NCBI RefSeq assembly: GCF_963169125.1 | Contig: NC_084797.1 | Span: 103,751,868 to 103,815,867 of the forward strand | Source: Humulus lupulus | Lineage: Eukaryota > Streptophyta > Magnoliopsida > Rosales > Cannabaceae | Length of the DNA stretch: 64,000 nt | Direction: 5' to 3' | Shown: one piece after another, positions 45,661-57,943 of the stretch | Numbering within the stretch: the first letter of the stretch is position 1 | Layout: each line of letters begins with the position of its first letter | Notes under the pieces: model-generated | Told to the model about the DNA's origin: nothing | The model's input: only the letters and a program-made list of their open reading frames with translations | Databases searched by the model: none | Made by a program: the position numbers and the translations under genes

Positions 45661-48247
45661 TCCGTAACCCGTGGGCCCAATCTTGTGCGGATCTAACTTG
45701 TGTGGGTCGCTCCTTCATACACAGCCATCGTCATTGGTATAGATGGTTTGGTGGCTGCGCGGAGGGACATGTTATAGCATTCCCTCGCTTCCTTCTACTC
45801 CCCTTTCATGCATGCTACTCCTCTAGGGGTTGGGAATTTCATAGCTAGGTGATACACAAAAGTTATCGCCTTCAATTCGCTCAGAGAGGGTCTCCCTAAT
45901 ACCGCATTGAAGGCTGAGGTGCACTTCACCACGACAAAGTTAGCCATTATGGTGGTTTACTTGGGTTGCTCCCCCATGGTGAGGGCTAATTCGATTGTCC
46001 CTAGGGGTTGCATCGAATCTCCCGTAAACCCATACAAAGTCGTAGTGCAAGGTTTTAGGTGACGGAGGCTCAACCCCATCTTTTCCAACGCTGGTCGATA
46101 CAAAATGTCCACAGAGCTCCCGTTATCCACCATGACCCGACGTACCCTCATGTTAGCAAGCTGGGCGGTTAGCACCAGGGCGTCATTATGAGGGAAACGC
46201 ACCCCCTGTGCATCTTCTTCAGTGAAAGTTATTGAGTCATTCTCGCCTTTGCATCTCTTCGGGGGGCGCTGCTCCAAACTTAAAACACAAGGTGGTGGAC
46301 TTCGTCTGGCCTCCTTGGCGTACTTGTCTCGCCCCTTCCTTGAATCGCCTTTGACTCCTGGTCCTCCAAAGATGGTCCTGATCTCTCCCTGCACTTCTGG
46401 GGCCACCCCTCGTGCCCGCGGAGGGGACTCTCCTTTTTCTGGCCTTTGGTTCTCCTTGCGCACATATCTGCTCAAATGTCCCCGGCGGATGAGCTCCACG
46501 ATTTCCACCTTCAAATGGCTGCACTCCGCTATGGTGTGGCCGATATCCTTGTGATATTGGCAATACTTGCCCGGGTCTCTTTTAGACCGATCCTTTTTTA
46601 TTGGCGGGGGCCTTTTAAAAGGGACCCGATTTTCGTTCGTAACGAAAATATCCTCTCTCGCATGGGTGAGGTCTGTGTAAAAAGTGTAGGGGCTCTATAT
46701 GCGGTCGCCAGAGCGTTGGTGCTTCCAGGGACGATCGTCCCTCGTTCCCTCATATACACCCTTCTTCTTGGCACGGCTTCGGTTTTCCTGGGCAGAAGGT
46801 TTCGGGGGCGATGGGCCTTTTCCAACTTTAAGGTTTTCGTGACCATCCTCCATGCGAATGTACTTTTGTGCCCGCTCGTAGAAATCATCCAAGTCCGTGA
46901 CCTCTCTCTTGAGCATGTTATCCCATAACTTGCTCCCTGGGCGTACTCCAGCGGTGATGGCCATTTTCAGCTCTCGGCGGGTCAGGCTCCCCACCTCAGC
47001 CGCCTCCATATTGAACCGGTGGATATAGCTCTTCAAAATATCATTTTCTCCTTGTTTCACATTGGCGAGGCTGGTGCCTGGCATTGTGTAATCTCGCATG
47101 GCGTGGTGCTGCTGGAGGAATTCGTCAGAAAGTTGCTGCCAAGATCGGATGGAGCCCGGTCTAAGCCTCCTGAACCATTTGTAGGCAGGTCCTCTTAAGG
47201 TGACAGCGAAGCAATGACATCGCGCCCCACAGCCAATTCCCCTCAGCTTCATCAGGTCATGAAATGTATCTAGATGATATTTTGGATCCGTGTCTCCTTC
47301 GTAGGGGGTCATGTGGGGCTCTTTAAAGTTGGCAGGGAGCCTGATGGCCTGGATCTCCCTGACGAAGGGTGACTCATGGTCGATTTCTTCCTCAAAGACC
47401 TGGCCGCCTAATGCGGTGACGATCTTGCTTCGTAGGCTCCTCATCTCCGTGTCCAGGTCTTGCCTCCTCTTGCTTAGAGTATCCCTCAGAGCGGACGGGT
47501 TAAGATCCGCCTTTCCCTTGCCTTCTCGAGGCGCCACGGGGGAATGGTCCCTTTGCCCTTCCTCTTTTTATTGAGCTCCTCCCGTAAGTCTGAGGGTGCT
47601 CTTTTGGAGGTGACCTCATCCTCATTGCGAGGGGCTGCGTTGGTCCTCGGCGCTGGCTTCTGGGTCTGCTTACGCAGTTCAGGGTGATCACGTTGCTTTG
47701 CTCGGGGGGTGTTACTGGTTGAATGTCGGGTTCTCCCATCATCTTCCGGTACAGTGGTCTCCACCCCATCCTTGCCCTTCTCCTTCCTCTTAGGCAAGGT
47801 TATGCTGGACTTGCTCTGCAGCAGGTCGTTCAGGACCTCTTGCATGTTTTCCAAGGTGGTCTCCAACCTTTGGTTCTTACGGTGGAGTTCACGTATTTCC
47901 TCCTCGTAAAACCGAGATTTCGAACTCGAGCTCACGGAGTGGACCCGGGGGTGCTTATCATGCCTATGGGCAGAAGGGCCCGGGTCTTGCCGGCCGGAAT
48001 TCGGTGCCTGTGGTGGTTTTGGGGAAGGGAACTCGTCAGCATTTACCGGTGGTGCTCTTGGAGGACTTCCTCCAGGTGGAGCGACTGGTGATGAGGCCAC
48101 CCTATCACCTTCGTAAACCTCAAGGTCTTTCGAGGGCTCCACGTCTCTAGGTGGAGGAGCGTCCTTCATGGAGGCCTTTAGCTGGACTCCGTTCAAGTGA
48201 ACCTCTACCTCCCGTGGCTCCCTCAGTCGCTTTAAGCATCTTGGCAT
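45661..48247 (-). pseudogene. Gag-protease of element D, fused to the last codons of integrase
   Basis: Start ATG 48247 (minus). The N-terminal Gag closely parallels G. A frame change near 47540 is followed by a long open stretch (47537-46695) with the capsid-like block, a TGA at about 46695, then the Cys/His block (Cys intact here), and protease with Asp-Asn-Gly-Ser-Ser (about 46115-46135). The frame stops at 45957, and relics continue to about 45662. There the text passes directly into 'LKKYYQ', the equivalent of the integrase C-terminus at 27400. Compared with G about 3.2 kb of pol is missing. Confidence 0.88.
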
Positions 48248-48294
48248 CTTCTTCTTGCCGGAAACAATGGTGGAACAGTAGCTTGAAACTAACG

Positions 48295-48312
48295 TTCCCA
48301 CAGACGGCGCCA
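48295..48312 (-). other. Primer-binding site of element D
   Basis: TGGCGCCGTCTGTGGGAA on the minus strand, three bases after the 5' LTR; the common form of this plant retrotransposon PBS. Confidence 0.85.
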
Positions 48313-48315
48313 AAC

Positions 48316-49645
48316 TGTTGACGGTGAGAACTCATCAACTAAGTTGAATTGGAAAGATTATCAAATCAAGATCACTAATCGGAAAGCTATAAAAATTTGA
48401 ACAATAACTCAAGAACAATGATAGAATAATAATAGAGAATTCAGTCTTTCATTCACACTCAAGCTCTGCTACAGTCCAATTTTCCAACCCCTTCTCAGGT
48501 GGTCTTAGAGTTCATTTTATAGTAGGCTCTAATGGCCTTAGGTACATAGTGTTCTAGGAGACCAAGTGGTACATATGTACTGTGTCAGGGGAGTGGCTTC
48601 AGAGGTTATGGTGTCGGCTCTGACCTATGGCCGTAGACGTACGGACCATGATCCTTACCCCAGCAGTCTCACTAGCACTGGTATCCGTACTCAGTACTTG
48701 GTCGTACAAATATGTCCCATTCGACTCGTACTGGATCTCCTAAGCATAGGGATCCCAAGGTGTAAGGAATGGGACCCTTGGTGTGAGGTGGAGATCTTGG
48801 GTCCTTGGCATGAGATGCCTGAAGCCTCCTCAGGTCACTCACGAGTCTGGGCGATAGGCATGTGGCCCTGGTAGACGCCTAAGGATGCTTGGCGAGGCCC
48901 TCCTTGGCGAGGCCATGCTTGGTGAGGCCCTTCTTGGCGAGGCCATGCTTGGTGAGGCCATGCTTGGCGAGGCCCTCCTTGGCGAGGCCATGCTTGGCGA
49001 GGCCCTTCTTGGCGAGGCCATGCTTGGTGAGGCCCTTCTTGGCGAGGCCATTCTTGGTGAGGCCCTTCTTGGCGAGGCCATGCTTGGCGAGGCCATGCTT
49101 GGTGAGGCCATGCTTGGCGAGGCCATGCTTGGCGAGGCCCTCCTTGGCGAGGCCATGCTTTGCGAGGCCATGCTTGGCGAGGCCCTCCTTGGCGAGGCCA
49201 TGCTTGGTGAGGCCCTCCTTGGCGAGGCCATGCTTAGGGAGGCCCTTCTTGGCGAGGCCATGCTTGGCGAGGCCTTTCTTGGCAAGGCCATGCTTGGCGA
49301 GGCCCTTCTTGGCGAGGCCATGCTTGGCGAGGCCATGCTTGGCGAGGCCCTCCTTGGCGAGGCCATCCTTGGCGAGGCCATGCTTGGCGAAGCCCTTCTT
49401 GGCGAGGCCATGCTTGGCGAAGCCCTCCTTGGCAAGGCCCTCCTTGGCGAGGCCATGCTTGGCGAGGCCCTCCTTGGCGAGGCCATGCTTGGCGAGGCCT
49501 TTCTTGGCGAGGCCATGCTAGGTGAGGTGAAGCCACTTGGTCACTTCGGCCTATGGGAAGGCGAGGGCTCATGGGGGACCCTTGAGGCTTAGGCGGTACC
49601 CACGCAAGGCCAGGTCGGACCTTTGGTGAAAATTGAGAGTCTACA
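48316..49645 (-). repeat. 5' LTR of element D
   Basis: 1330 bp, very similar to 42447-43791; the net difference of 15 bp equals one minisatellite unit. The terminal hairpin has one G-to-A change. The 15-bp array spans about 48886-49525. Confidence 0.92.
48886..49525 (-). repeat. 15-bp minisatellite in the 5' LTR of D
   Basis: The same TTGGCGAGGCC-based 15-bp unit as at 43018-43665, with a different order of ATGC and CTCC variants. Long ORFs on both strands are artefacts of the repeat. Confidence 0.95.
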
Positions 49646-49650
49646 GATTG

Positions 49651-50828
49651 GATAGCACGGCATGGCGCAACCATCGACTGCAAACACAAGAAGAAGATGT
49701 TCGAGACTCATGATGGTCAGAAATTATGCTTCATGGGACAAGTTTCCAGACTACGTACACCGCTAATATCATCTGTCAAAGCCCAAAGAATGATAGAAAA
49801 AGGGTGTCAAGCATTCTTAGCCAGCATCATGGATGTGGTAAAGGAAACACCACTTAAGGTTGAAGACGTCTGTATTGTAAGAGAATTCGCAGAGGTATTT
49901 CCCGATGACATGCAAGGGTTGCCGCTAACTCGGGAAATTGACTTCACAATAGAATTAGTACCCGGCACCAAGCCAATCTCCAAGGCACCATACCGAATGG
50001 CACCGACGGAACTCAAGGAGTTAAAGATGCAGCTGCAAGAACTCCTAGACATGGGTTTTATTAGGCCAAGCCATTCGCCATGGGGAGCACCGATGCTATT
50101 TGTGAAGAAAAAGGACGGAAGCATGCAGATGTGCATAGACTACCGCGAGATGAATAAGGTAACAATTAAGAATAAGTACCCGCTGCCTCGGATTGACGAC
50201 TTGTTTGATCAATTCCAAGGTGCAACCGTATTTTCAAAGATTAATTTACGGTCCGGGTACCATTTGCTCAAGATGCGGGGAGAAGATATTTCTAAGACAA
50301 CCTTTAGAACTCGTTATGGGCATTACGAGTTCTTAGTTATGTCTTTTGGTCTTACCAATGCACCCGCCATGTTTATGGACTTGATGAATAGGGTCTTCAA
50401 GGATTCCTTAGATAAATTCGTCATAGTGTTCATCGACGACATCTTAGTATACTACAAGGATGAAGTAGAGCACGAGGAACATTTGAGATTGATTTTGTCA
50501 CGATTAAAATAGCATCAACTCTACGCCAAGTTCAAGAAATGTGAGTTTTGGCTTTCGCAAGTGGCGTTCCTCAGGCACATTATATCCAAGGATGGAGTTG
50601 CAGTAGACCCATCAAAGGTAGAGGTTGTGAAGGATTGGCCAAGACCAAAGAACACATCCGAAGTAAGAAGCTTTCTGGGATTAGCAGGTTATGATAGGAG
50701 GTTTGTAGAAGGATTTCTAATATAGCCACTCCACTCACCAACCTGACACAGAAACAACAAAAAGTGAACTGGAATGATAGATGTGAAGAAAGCTTCCAGT
50801 TTCTTAAGGACAAATTGTGCTCAGAACC
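49651..50828 (+). pseudogene. RT and start of RNase H of element B (decayed)
   Basis: Continues the Met-Asp-Trp codons broken at 42446. A long open stretch (49697-50512) encodes the RT fingers, palm and first part of thumb, with 'PYRMAP', '[14 protein letters not shown]', '[14 protein letters not shown]' and Phe-Ile-Asp-Asp at 50429-50440. In domain A the codon at 50243-50245 is AAT (Asn) where the first catalytic Asp should be. A TAG at 50510-50512 and a frame change near 50720 follow. The frame then runs to 50828, where a solo LTR interrupts it. Confidence 0.9.
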
Positions 50829-53103
50829 TATAACGACCCAAAATCACTAATATAGCTTAAGGGCCTTGATTAGTGTGCTGGGAAGGCATAATTGGCTTAG
50901 GTGTGAATTTATTAACTTAATGTGTGATTATATGATAAGCATGCTTGTATGATTATATGAATGTAAATGTGGTTAAATGTTATATCTGTGAGAACCACAT
51001 TATTATGTGGGTAGATTTGCAGCGTGCGACTTGCGACGATCCTAGGAAGCCAGCTAGCAGGAAGTCACAACGAGGCTTAATAGTTAACTCTGGACAAGTC
51101 AGGGGTATTTTAGGTATCGCATAGTTATTTAGACTATCGGGTTATGGAAATAAATATATGGAGATATATTTGAGGATAGGAAGCTCAGGTGGGAATATTG
51201 GGGAAATTTACCGTTTTGCCCTTGGGGACGTTTCCGGTACCCCGAGCCTCGGGATTGATCTAATTAGTTAAGATTAGACTAAGTAATTAGAAAGTAGTAG
51301 AATGAAAGACTCAACCAACCCATGCTCCCTCTCCTCCTCTCTTCTCTTTTCTCTCCCAAGAAAACTACAGAAAATCTAAGCGAAACTCAACTAGAAAATT
51401 CTGTGTTTGAGTTGAATTCATGAAGGTTTAGCCTAGCACAGACTGAGGGTCACTCAGCCAAGATTAAGGTAAGAGTTGAGTTGTGTTTTTGGGTGTTAGA
51501 ACTCTGAGTTTTTGGCTGCATATTAAGGTGTTTATGGTTTTGATGTTTAAGGGCTGAATTGAAGCTAAGTGCTTGGGTTTTGGATCAGAGGTTGTCAAGG
51601 AAGTTGTCCAGCTAAGGAGGTAAGCTTCAATTCATAATTTAGAGGTTAAAATTTGAGTTTTGAATGACTGGTTTTGGTGTTTTAAGTTGCTGGGTTTTAG
51701 AAATCAAAATGGAATTTTAGTAGGTTTTTAAGTTAGATTTCTGTTGGATTATGCTGTTAGAATCATGTTAAAAGTTTTGTGATTAATGGGTTTTGAATTA
51801 GGGTGCTTTGGGGTGGTTTTTAATGGGGTTAGGATGCTTGAAATGGTGGATTTTCTAGGCATGAAGGAGTGGTTCGCGGCTCTGTTTTAGAGCGTTGCGG
51901 CCCTACGAAGCAAGAGAGCTAGGGAGGCTGAGCCAAAGGAGAGCATCGCGGCGCCACAGGACAAGGTCGTGGCGCGTGTTTGCTTCTGGGGGTTTGGGCT
52001 CTATTTTAGGGGCGATCCGCGGCTAGGCTTCAAGGGTCGTAGCTCTTAGGTGCATTTCTGATCTTTTGGAGATTTTAAGCGCGGGAACTTAACCTAGGGT
52101 GCGCGGGATCGATTTCACTACCGTGCTTGGTGGAATTTGATGTCGCGGAAGCTAGTATGGTACCCGGAAACCTTTATTTGAATATTAATGGAATCCATTA
52201 CCTTGGTTGTGAATAGGTGTTAAAGCTAGGGCTCGGGAAACGGATCGTGCTCTAGGGACGTCGCTCGTAATCATTGAACGTAGAAATTAAAGGTAAGAAA
52301 ACTGCACCCGGTTGTGTAACTGTAATGGGACTAAGGGTTCCCTAGTATGTATGCCTGAAAGGATGGTATTATGCCATGTAAATAGTAAACCAGCGGCCTA
52401 AGAGTGCCAAGGGTTATACTAGCGCACAGGGCGCGGCTTGGCCACTGGTAGCCGAGGACAGCTTATTATGCACTGAGCTCGGTTTAAGCGGGCCAGAGTC
52501 AGTGGGGTAAACATAGGGTGCGGCCAAAGTTGTCGGCCCTGATTATTATGTGACCTGATTATTATTGGTGATTAGTTGTAACATTGGTTCTGAATAGGTG
52601 CTGAGTGGTTAATGTGAAATATTAAGTTTTTGATCATGCTTAAAGGATTGATTATCTGTTATTGTTGTTTGTGTTGCATATTATGTTTTCTTGCTGGGCC
52701 TTGGCTCATGGGTGCTACGTGGTGCAGGTAAAAGCAAGGGCAAACTTGACCAGCCCTGACTTGGAGAGCTCTATGAGCTGAATGTACATGACCAGCTTCT
52801 TAACCGCCACGGTTGGGGAAAAGCCAGGAACATGAGAACCAGAAATGTCTGTTTTGCCTTAGAATGGCTGATGGTTGTCTGTATTTTGGAGATTTTGTAA
52901 ACCAACTTTTGAACACTGTTTCTTTTTGGGATCCCATGTGTAAAACTGTTTAATTATATAAAGTGTAACTTTTGAGACCAAAACCTTTTTAACCCTAGCA
53001 CATTCATGGTTAGTGACAAGTTTTTAATTAAAAGACTTGATTAGCAAGTCCTGCACCTTTATAAGTACACAGAGTAGCCGTCTTGGCTATCCAGGGCGTT
53101 ACA
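50829..53103 (+). mobile_element. Solo LTR, family E, forward orientation
   Basis: 2275 bp. The start reads TATAACGACCC (TGTAACG expected, one G-to-A change) and the end is GGGCGTTACA. The 5-bp duplication is imperfect (GAACC at 50824-50828, GAACA at 53104-53108). It matches the reverse complement of 1772-4087. It splits the RNase H of element B. Confidence 0.9.
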
Positions 53104-53203
53104 GAACAAGTACTCTGTGTATAGGCAGCCAATGATAACTTTGTAGTCTACTGCAATGAATCGAAGCAAGGGTTAGGTTGCGTGCTGATGCAGAATGACA
53201 AGG
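53104..53203 (+). pseudogene. RNase H fragment of element B between two LTRs
   Basis: After one stop, the 'NFVVYCNESKQGLGCVL' type block (about 53132-53190) is clear and matches element C at 63130-63185. The catalytic position has Asn where C has Asp. The fragment then ends at the truncated inverted LTR; the rest of B (integrase, 3' LTR) is missing. Confidence 0.8.
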
Positions 53204-54869
53204 TGACTCCGGCCTGCTTAAACCGAGCTCAGTGCATAATAAGCTGTCCTCGGCTACGAGTGGCCAAGCCGCGCCCTGTGCGCTAGTGTAACCCTTGGCA
53301 CTCTTAGGCTGTTGGTTCACTATTTACATGGCATAATACCATCCTTTCAAGCATACATATTAGGGAACCCTTAGTCCCATTACAATTATACAACCGGGTG
53401 CAGTTTTCTTACCTTTAGTTTTTACTTTTATAGATTACGAGCGATGCTCCTCGAGCACGATCCGTTCCCGAGCCTTAGCTTTAGCACCTAGTCACAACCA
53501 TGGTATTATATTCCAATAATATTCAAGTAAAGGTTTCCGAGTACAATACTAGCTTCCGGGACATCGAATTCCACCAAGCATGGTGGGCAAATCGATCCCG
53601 AGCACCCTAGGCTAGACTCCCATGCCTAAAATCCCCAAATGTTCAAGAATGCACCTAAGGGCTGTGGCCCTTGAAGCCTAGCCACGGCCCACCTCTAAAA
53701 CAGAGCCCAAGGCCCCCAGCAAGCAGACACGTGTCGTGGCCTTGCCCAAGGGCGCCGCGGCGCTTTCCCCAGACCGAGCCTCCCTGGCTCTCTTGCTTCA
53801 TAGGGCCGCTGCGCTCTAGAATAGAGCCGCGACCCTCCTGTTCATGCCTAGAAAAACCACCATTTCTAGCATCCTAACCCCATCCAAAACCATTCCAATG
53901 CATCCTAGCTCAAAACCCACTAATCTCAAAACTTTTATCCTGACTTTAACAACATAATCCTAGAAACCTACTAAAACTCCATTTTGATCCTCTGAAACCC
54001 AGCAACTCAAAACACCAAAACTAGCCATGCAAAACTCAAATTTAAACCTCTAAATTACGAGTTGAAGCTTACCTCTTTTGCTGAACCACTTCCTTGACAA
54101 TCTTTGAACTAAAACCGAAGCACTTATCTTCAATTCAGCCCTTAAACATCAAAATCATAATCACCTTAATATTCAGCCAAAAACTTAGAGTTCTAACACC
54201 CAAAAACACAATTCAACTCTTACCTTAATCTTGATTGGGTGTCCCTTAGTCTGAGCTAAGCTAAGCCTTCATGAATTCAGCTCAAACACAAAGTTTTTCC
54301 CAGCTGATTCCCTTAGGTTTTCTGTAATTTCTTGGGAGAGAAAAGAGAGGAGAAGAGGAGAGAGAGAGTATGAGTCGGTTTGTGTGTTTATTCCTCTGTT
54401 TTTTTTCATTAACTTAGTCTAATACTAATCAGTTAAGTTAATTTCGAGGCTCGGGGTACCGGAAACGTCCCTGAGGGCAAAACGGTAATTTTCCCCAATA
54501 TTCCCGCCTAAGCTTTCTATCCTCAAATATATCTCCATATATTTATTTCCATAACCCGATAGTCTAAATAACTACCCGATACCTAAAATACCCCTGACTT
54601 ATCCAAAGTCAAATACTAATCCCCGTTGTGACTTTTCCTGCTATCTAGCTCCCTAGGATCGCCTCAAGTCACTCACTGCAAATCTACCCACATAATAATG
54701 TGGTTCTCACAGATATAACATTTAACCACAATTACATTCAAATAATCATACAAGCATGCCTATCATATAATCATTCATTAAATCAATAAATTCACTCATA
54801 AGTCAATTATGCCTTCCCGGCACACTCATCAGGGCCCTTAAGCCATATTAGTGATTTTGGGTCGTTACA
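53204..54869 (-). mobile_element. Truncated LTR, family E, reverse orientation
   Basis: 1666 bp equivalent to about 2408-4087 of the solo LTR at 1772-4087; it ends GGGTCGTTACA at 54869. About 640 bp of its left side are missing. No target duplication is visible, so a deletion probably removed its left end together with part of B. Confidence 0.88.
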
Positions 54870-55109
54870 GCAAATGTCCTATACTAGTGAAGGAGTGATA
54901 GATATCAGTTCTCTGCTGAAGGGTATAACTTTAGGAACTTCAAATCTTTTTTTCCAGATGCATGCTTCCTATTTTCAGATACAAAATATAAAATAGAAAA
55001 CACCAAAATATGCTCACATATGAATATTCATGTAAATACTTAAAATGATATAGAATACTTTAGATTTTCATTCATTTAGACTCTCCATCCTTTGATCCTT
55101 TATCAATTT
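54870..55109. other. Unassigned AT-rich sequence
   Basis: No coding or repeat feature recognised; possibly pre-insertion genomic DNA or the remnant of another element. Confidence 0.3.
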
Positions 55110-56624
55110 TGTTGACGATGAGAACTCGTCAACTATGTTAGGTCAGAAATCTCAAAGCTTAGTAAGAGAATAACTAAGTAAGAACATACAATAAACTTAA
55201 GGAAAGATAAGTGCAGATCAACAATGGAGTAACGATTCGTATATTTCTTAATAGCATGAGTATACAATGAATTTTCGAACCCCCTTTAATGATGAAGTGA
55301 GGCCCTATTTATAGGTGAGCTCTAATGGCTCTTGGTACATTGTGGTCCATAAGAGACAAGGAGCAATATATCTAGGCTGCAGGTGGTAGTGATATTGGAG
55401 GAGTGGTGGACGACTCCAGTATATGTCAGGGGTCTGCAAAGGTACTCATGTCTTCGTACCATGTCCTACCTTCACTACTTGTTCACTATAAACATCATAG
55501 GCATGCTTGGGGAGTCCTTACTATGTACCATTCTAGTACTACCACTACTTGTCTGGCATGGACATTGTGTCTATACTCTAACTCCTCTTGGTATGTAGGT
55601 TCATTCTGTACCTATACGAGCTCTTTAAGTCATACATATGTTCTCAACCTCCCAAGATACATTGTTCCTATGAGCTTCAAGTATTGGATTCCTTATATGT
55701 TGTCATGGATGACACGCTTCGTCGTTCCCACCTCTTCTGATTTCATACCGAATCATTGTAAGGTCTTCCCTAAACTTCCTTGAATGCAAGTTCAAGAGGT
55801 CATTGACTCTGCAACCCGTGAGACCTACAGGGAAAGAGGTGCCCCATTGGAGGCGCTTATCTCAGGGAGAGAGATAAGGCCTCATCAACGAGTCCTGTGG
55901 TGCATGCGATAGAGACACTTCGCGAGACCATTTCCCCACAGTTCGAATGCGCGAGAAGCTTCTGGTCCAAGACATCCTTCTAGGCGCATGGTACCTTCCT
56001 GGTGCAAGGCATCCTTCCAGGCACTAGGTACCCTCCTAGCGTGATGTACTCTCCAGGCACGAGGCACTCTCTTGGTGCGAGGCCCTCTTCCAGGCGTGAG
56101 ACCCTCCTAGGGTGAGGCCCTCCTAGCGCAAGGTACTCTCCAAGTGTGAGGCATTCTCTTGGCACGAGGTGTCCTCCTAGCATGAGGCCCTCTTCCATTT
56201 GTAAGGCCCTCCTGGTACAAGGCCCTCTTGTCGCGAGGAGCCCTCCAAGCGCAAGGTGCCCTTCTAGGCGCGAGGCACCCTCTAGGCGCGAGGCTCACTT
56301 TTTGTGTGAGGTGCCACTTTTTACTTTGAAGCAATGCCCTTCGCCAAGTCCTGCCATTGACGGAAAGCCACAACCCCTGCAAGAGGCCACCTCCATTGGC
56401 GCTACTTTTCCTAGGTGCAAGTCGGCATGTCCATGGAGCATGATACTTTTTTGTTTCCTATGCTCGTCTAATGTCTTGGGTGACATGTAATGAAGGTCCT
56501 TTAAGAGTGGAAATTTTTTTGAATCCACACGTTGCTTGTTGGGTCAATTCTTTAATGTTCACAAACCCTTATTTATTTCAACACGGGACCATATATTTTT
56601 CCTTGTGGATTTTTGGCATCCACA
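55110..56624 (-). repeat. LTR of a third Tat-type family (J), reverse orientation
   Basis: 1515 bp. In plus orientation it starts TGTTGACGATGAGAACTCG, with the 7-bp terminal hairpin shared with G and D, and ends GGCATCCACA. It is followed by GCCCCCCAGTCT, the complement of the same polypurine tract. A minisatellite-like GC-rich part lies at about 55965-56300. It is therefore a 3' LTR of a Tat-type element whose body is not present to the right. Confidence 0.75.
55965..56300 (-). repeat. Degenerate minisatellite in LTR J (about 18-20 bp units)
   Basis: Repeated blocks of the type GGCGCGAGGCACCCTCTA, with many variants, at the place where G and D carry their own GCGAGGC-containing arrays. Confidence 0.8.
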
Positions 56625-57943
56625 CATGCCCCCCAGTCTATGAAGAGGTCTTTAGGCATCCTTGTAGAATTATTAGGATGTTATACATTAAATGCTCTTG
56701 TGGTAGTGTTGTGTGCCTTCTTGTAAACCAAGTGGTTGACGGTGAGAACTCGTCAACAAAGTTCGTGATGCTAGTCAAAATGTTAGCATACTCTGTGCTG
56801 TCATGGCCAGGTGAGTGGAAAGACAACTAATCGATATGCATTACCTCTATGGTGGAGTTGTTGAGCATCATGGCATAGTGTTATTGTCTCGTTAGACCTC
56901 ACGGGATGACTAGCCATTGATGAAGTGCATGGCACTCGAGAACAAGCTCTGGAGGGTATGATCGAGTGCTTGGTGAAAAGAACTAAGCATGGATATTTAA
57001 AGCCACAAAAAACGTCATTTGGGAGCATCGGGCTGAGGGTGACTTTCCTTTCTGTCTTCAAGTCTTCAACCTTCATCCGTCAACACGTGAAGGCCTTTGC
57101 TTAACACTTTTTTCATGAATGTGATACTTGCATTATTCTTGGAATCATATAAGGCAGTGAAGGATGCCATTCTGCAATATTGGGTGATGAAGACCTCGCT
57201 ATGCGAGACCCTCTCACATGGTGAGGCTAGCTTCCTTCTCTTCGTGCTTCATCTGTTGACATCCCGGGACCTCCATCAACCTTCCTTTCAAGGATAAGGC
57301 TTATATGAGGCTTAAGGGCACGTTAAAAACTTAGACAAGAATGTTTGGAAGCACTGGGCTATAGTTGGTCACTCTATGCGAGGGCCCTATCACTCTGCAA
57401 GCCTTTCAGCCTTGTTTTGTGTCTCTGTGATTTCATTCTTCATTTATGTCAGCAAGATGGCATTTAGAAAGATTTCCAATGAAGGAGTTGACCCTGATTG
57501 AGTTAGAAGGCCAAAGGCGACCTTGCTGAGGGAGGGTGCCCTTGCTATGCGAGAACCTTTCACAAGGTGTGAGGCGTCTCGTCCCTTTGTGGACTTGAGC
57601 TATTCATTTTGGACATCTTTACTTGGTGATGCTATAAGGAATGTCTTATGTAGGAAGCGAACTCAATTGGGAGTGAAGATCGAGGGAGGATTTACATCAT
57701 TCACACTTGGTAAAGTATTAGACGAGATGCCTCTCGCTTTGTGAGATAGATATTACTAATGAGATATCCATAAGTTGACTTGCATTGCATCCTTGCGATG
57801 TGGCCACATCTAAGCTAGGAGGTGAATACACAAGGACATCGAATTGCGGGAGCATCGAGATATCTCTAAGTTGACTTGTATTCCATCCACACGATGCAAG
57901 CGCATCTAAGAAATGAGGTGAATATACAAGGGCATCGCATTAC
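56625..57943 (-). other. Tat-type PPT relic and further LTR-like debris
   Basis: PPT complement at 56625-56640. At 56735-56757 a second perfect GTTGACG...CGTCAAC hairpin marks what looks like the start of another LTR, only about 108 bp from the end of LTR J, but its interior does not match J. Motifs of the type CTATGCGAG(A/G)(C/A)CCT recur at about 57195, 57372 and 57545. A direct duplication of about 90 bp lies at about 57757-57940. No gene is supported. Confidence 0.45.
57757..57940 (+). repeat. Direct tandem duplication, 2 units of about 90 bp
   Basis: Both units carry GAGATATC..TAAGTTGACTTG, a CATCC..GATG core, ACATCTAAG/GCATCTAAG, GAGGTGAATA.ACAAGG and CATCG in the same order. Confidence 0.8.

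Larger units (their letters stand above)
42447..49645 (-). mobile_element. Pol-less Tat-type retrotransposon D, reverse orientation
   Basis: 7199 bp with LTRs 42447-43791 (1345 bp) and 48316-49645 (1330 bp) and a perfect target duplication GATTG (42442-42446 and 49646-49650). On the minus strand it has PBS, gag, protease, then a direct join from the linker after protease to the last codons of integrase. The spacer repeats, a shortened antisense gene, PPT and 3' LTR follow. RT, RNase H and almost all of integrase are missing. The internal parts resemble element G closely, so D looks like a non-autonomous derivative that would need enzymes from a G-like element. It is inserted in the protease-RT junction of element B. 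Confidence 0.93.

Noticed and set aside
48839..49689. Repetitive ORFs in the other LTR of D
   Set aside because: Same 15-bp array; no coding evidence.
53671..53877. Proline/serine-rich ORF
   Set aside because: Lies within the GC-rich part of a reversed LTR of family E; no conservation of the frame in the other copies.
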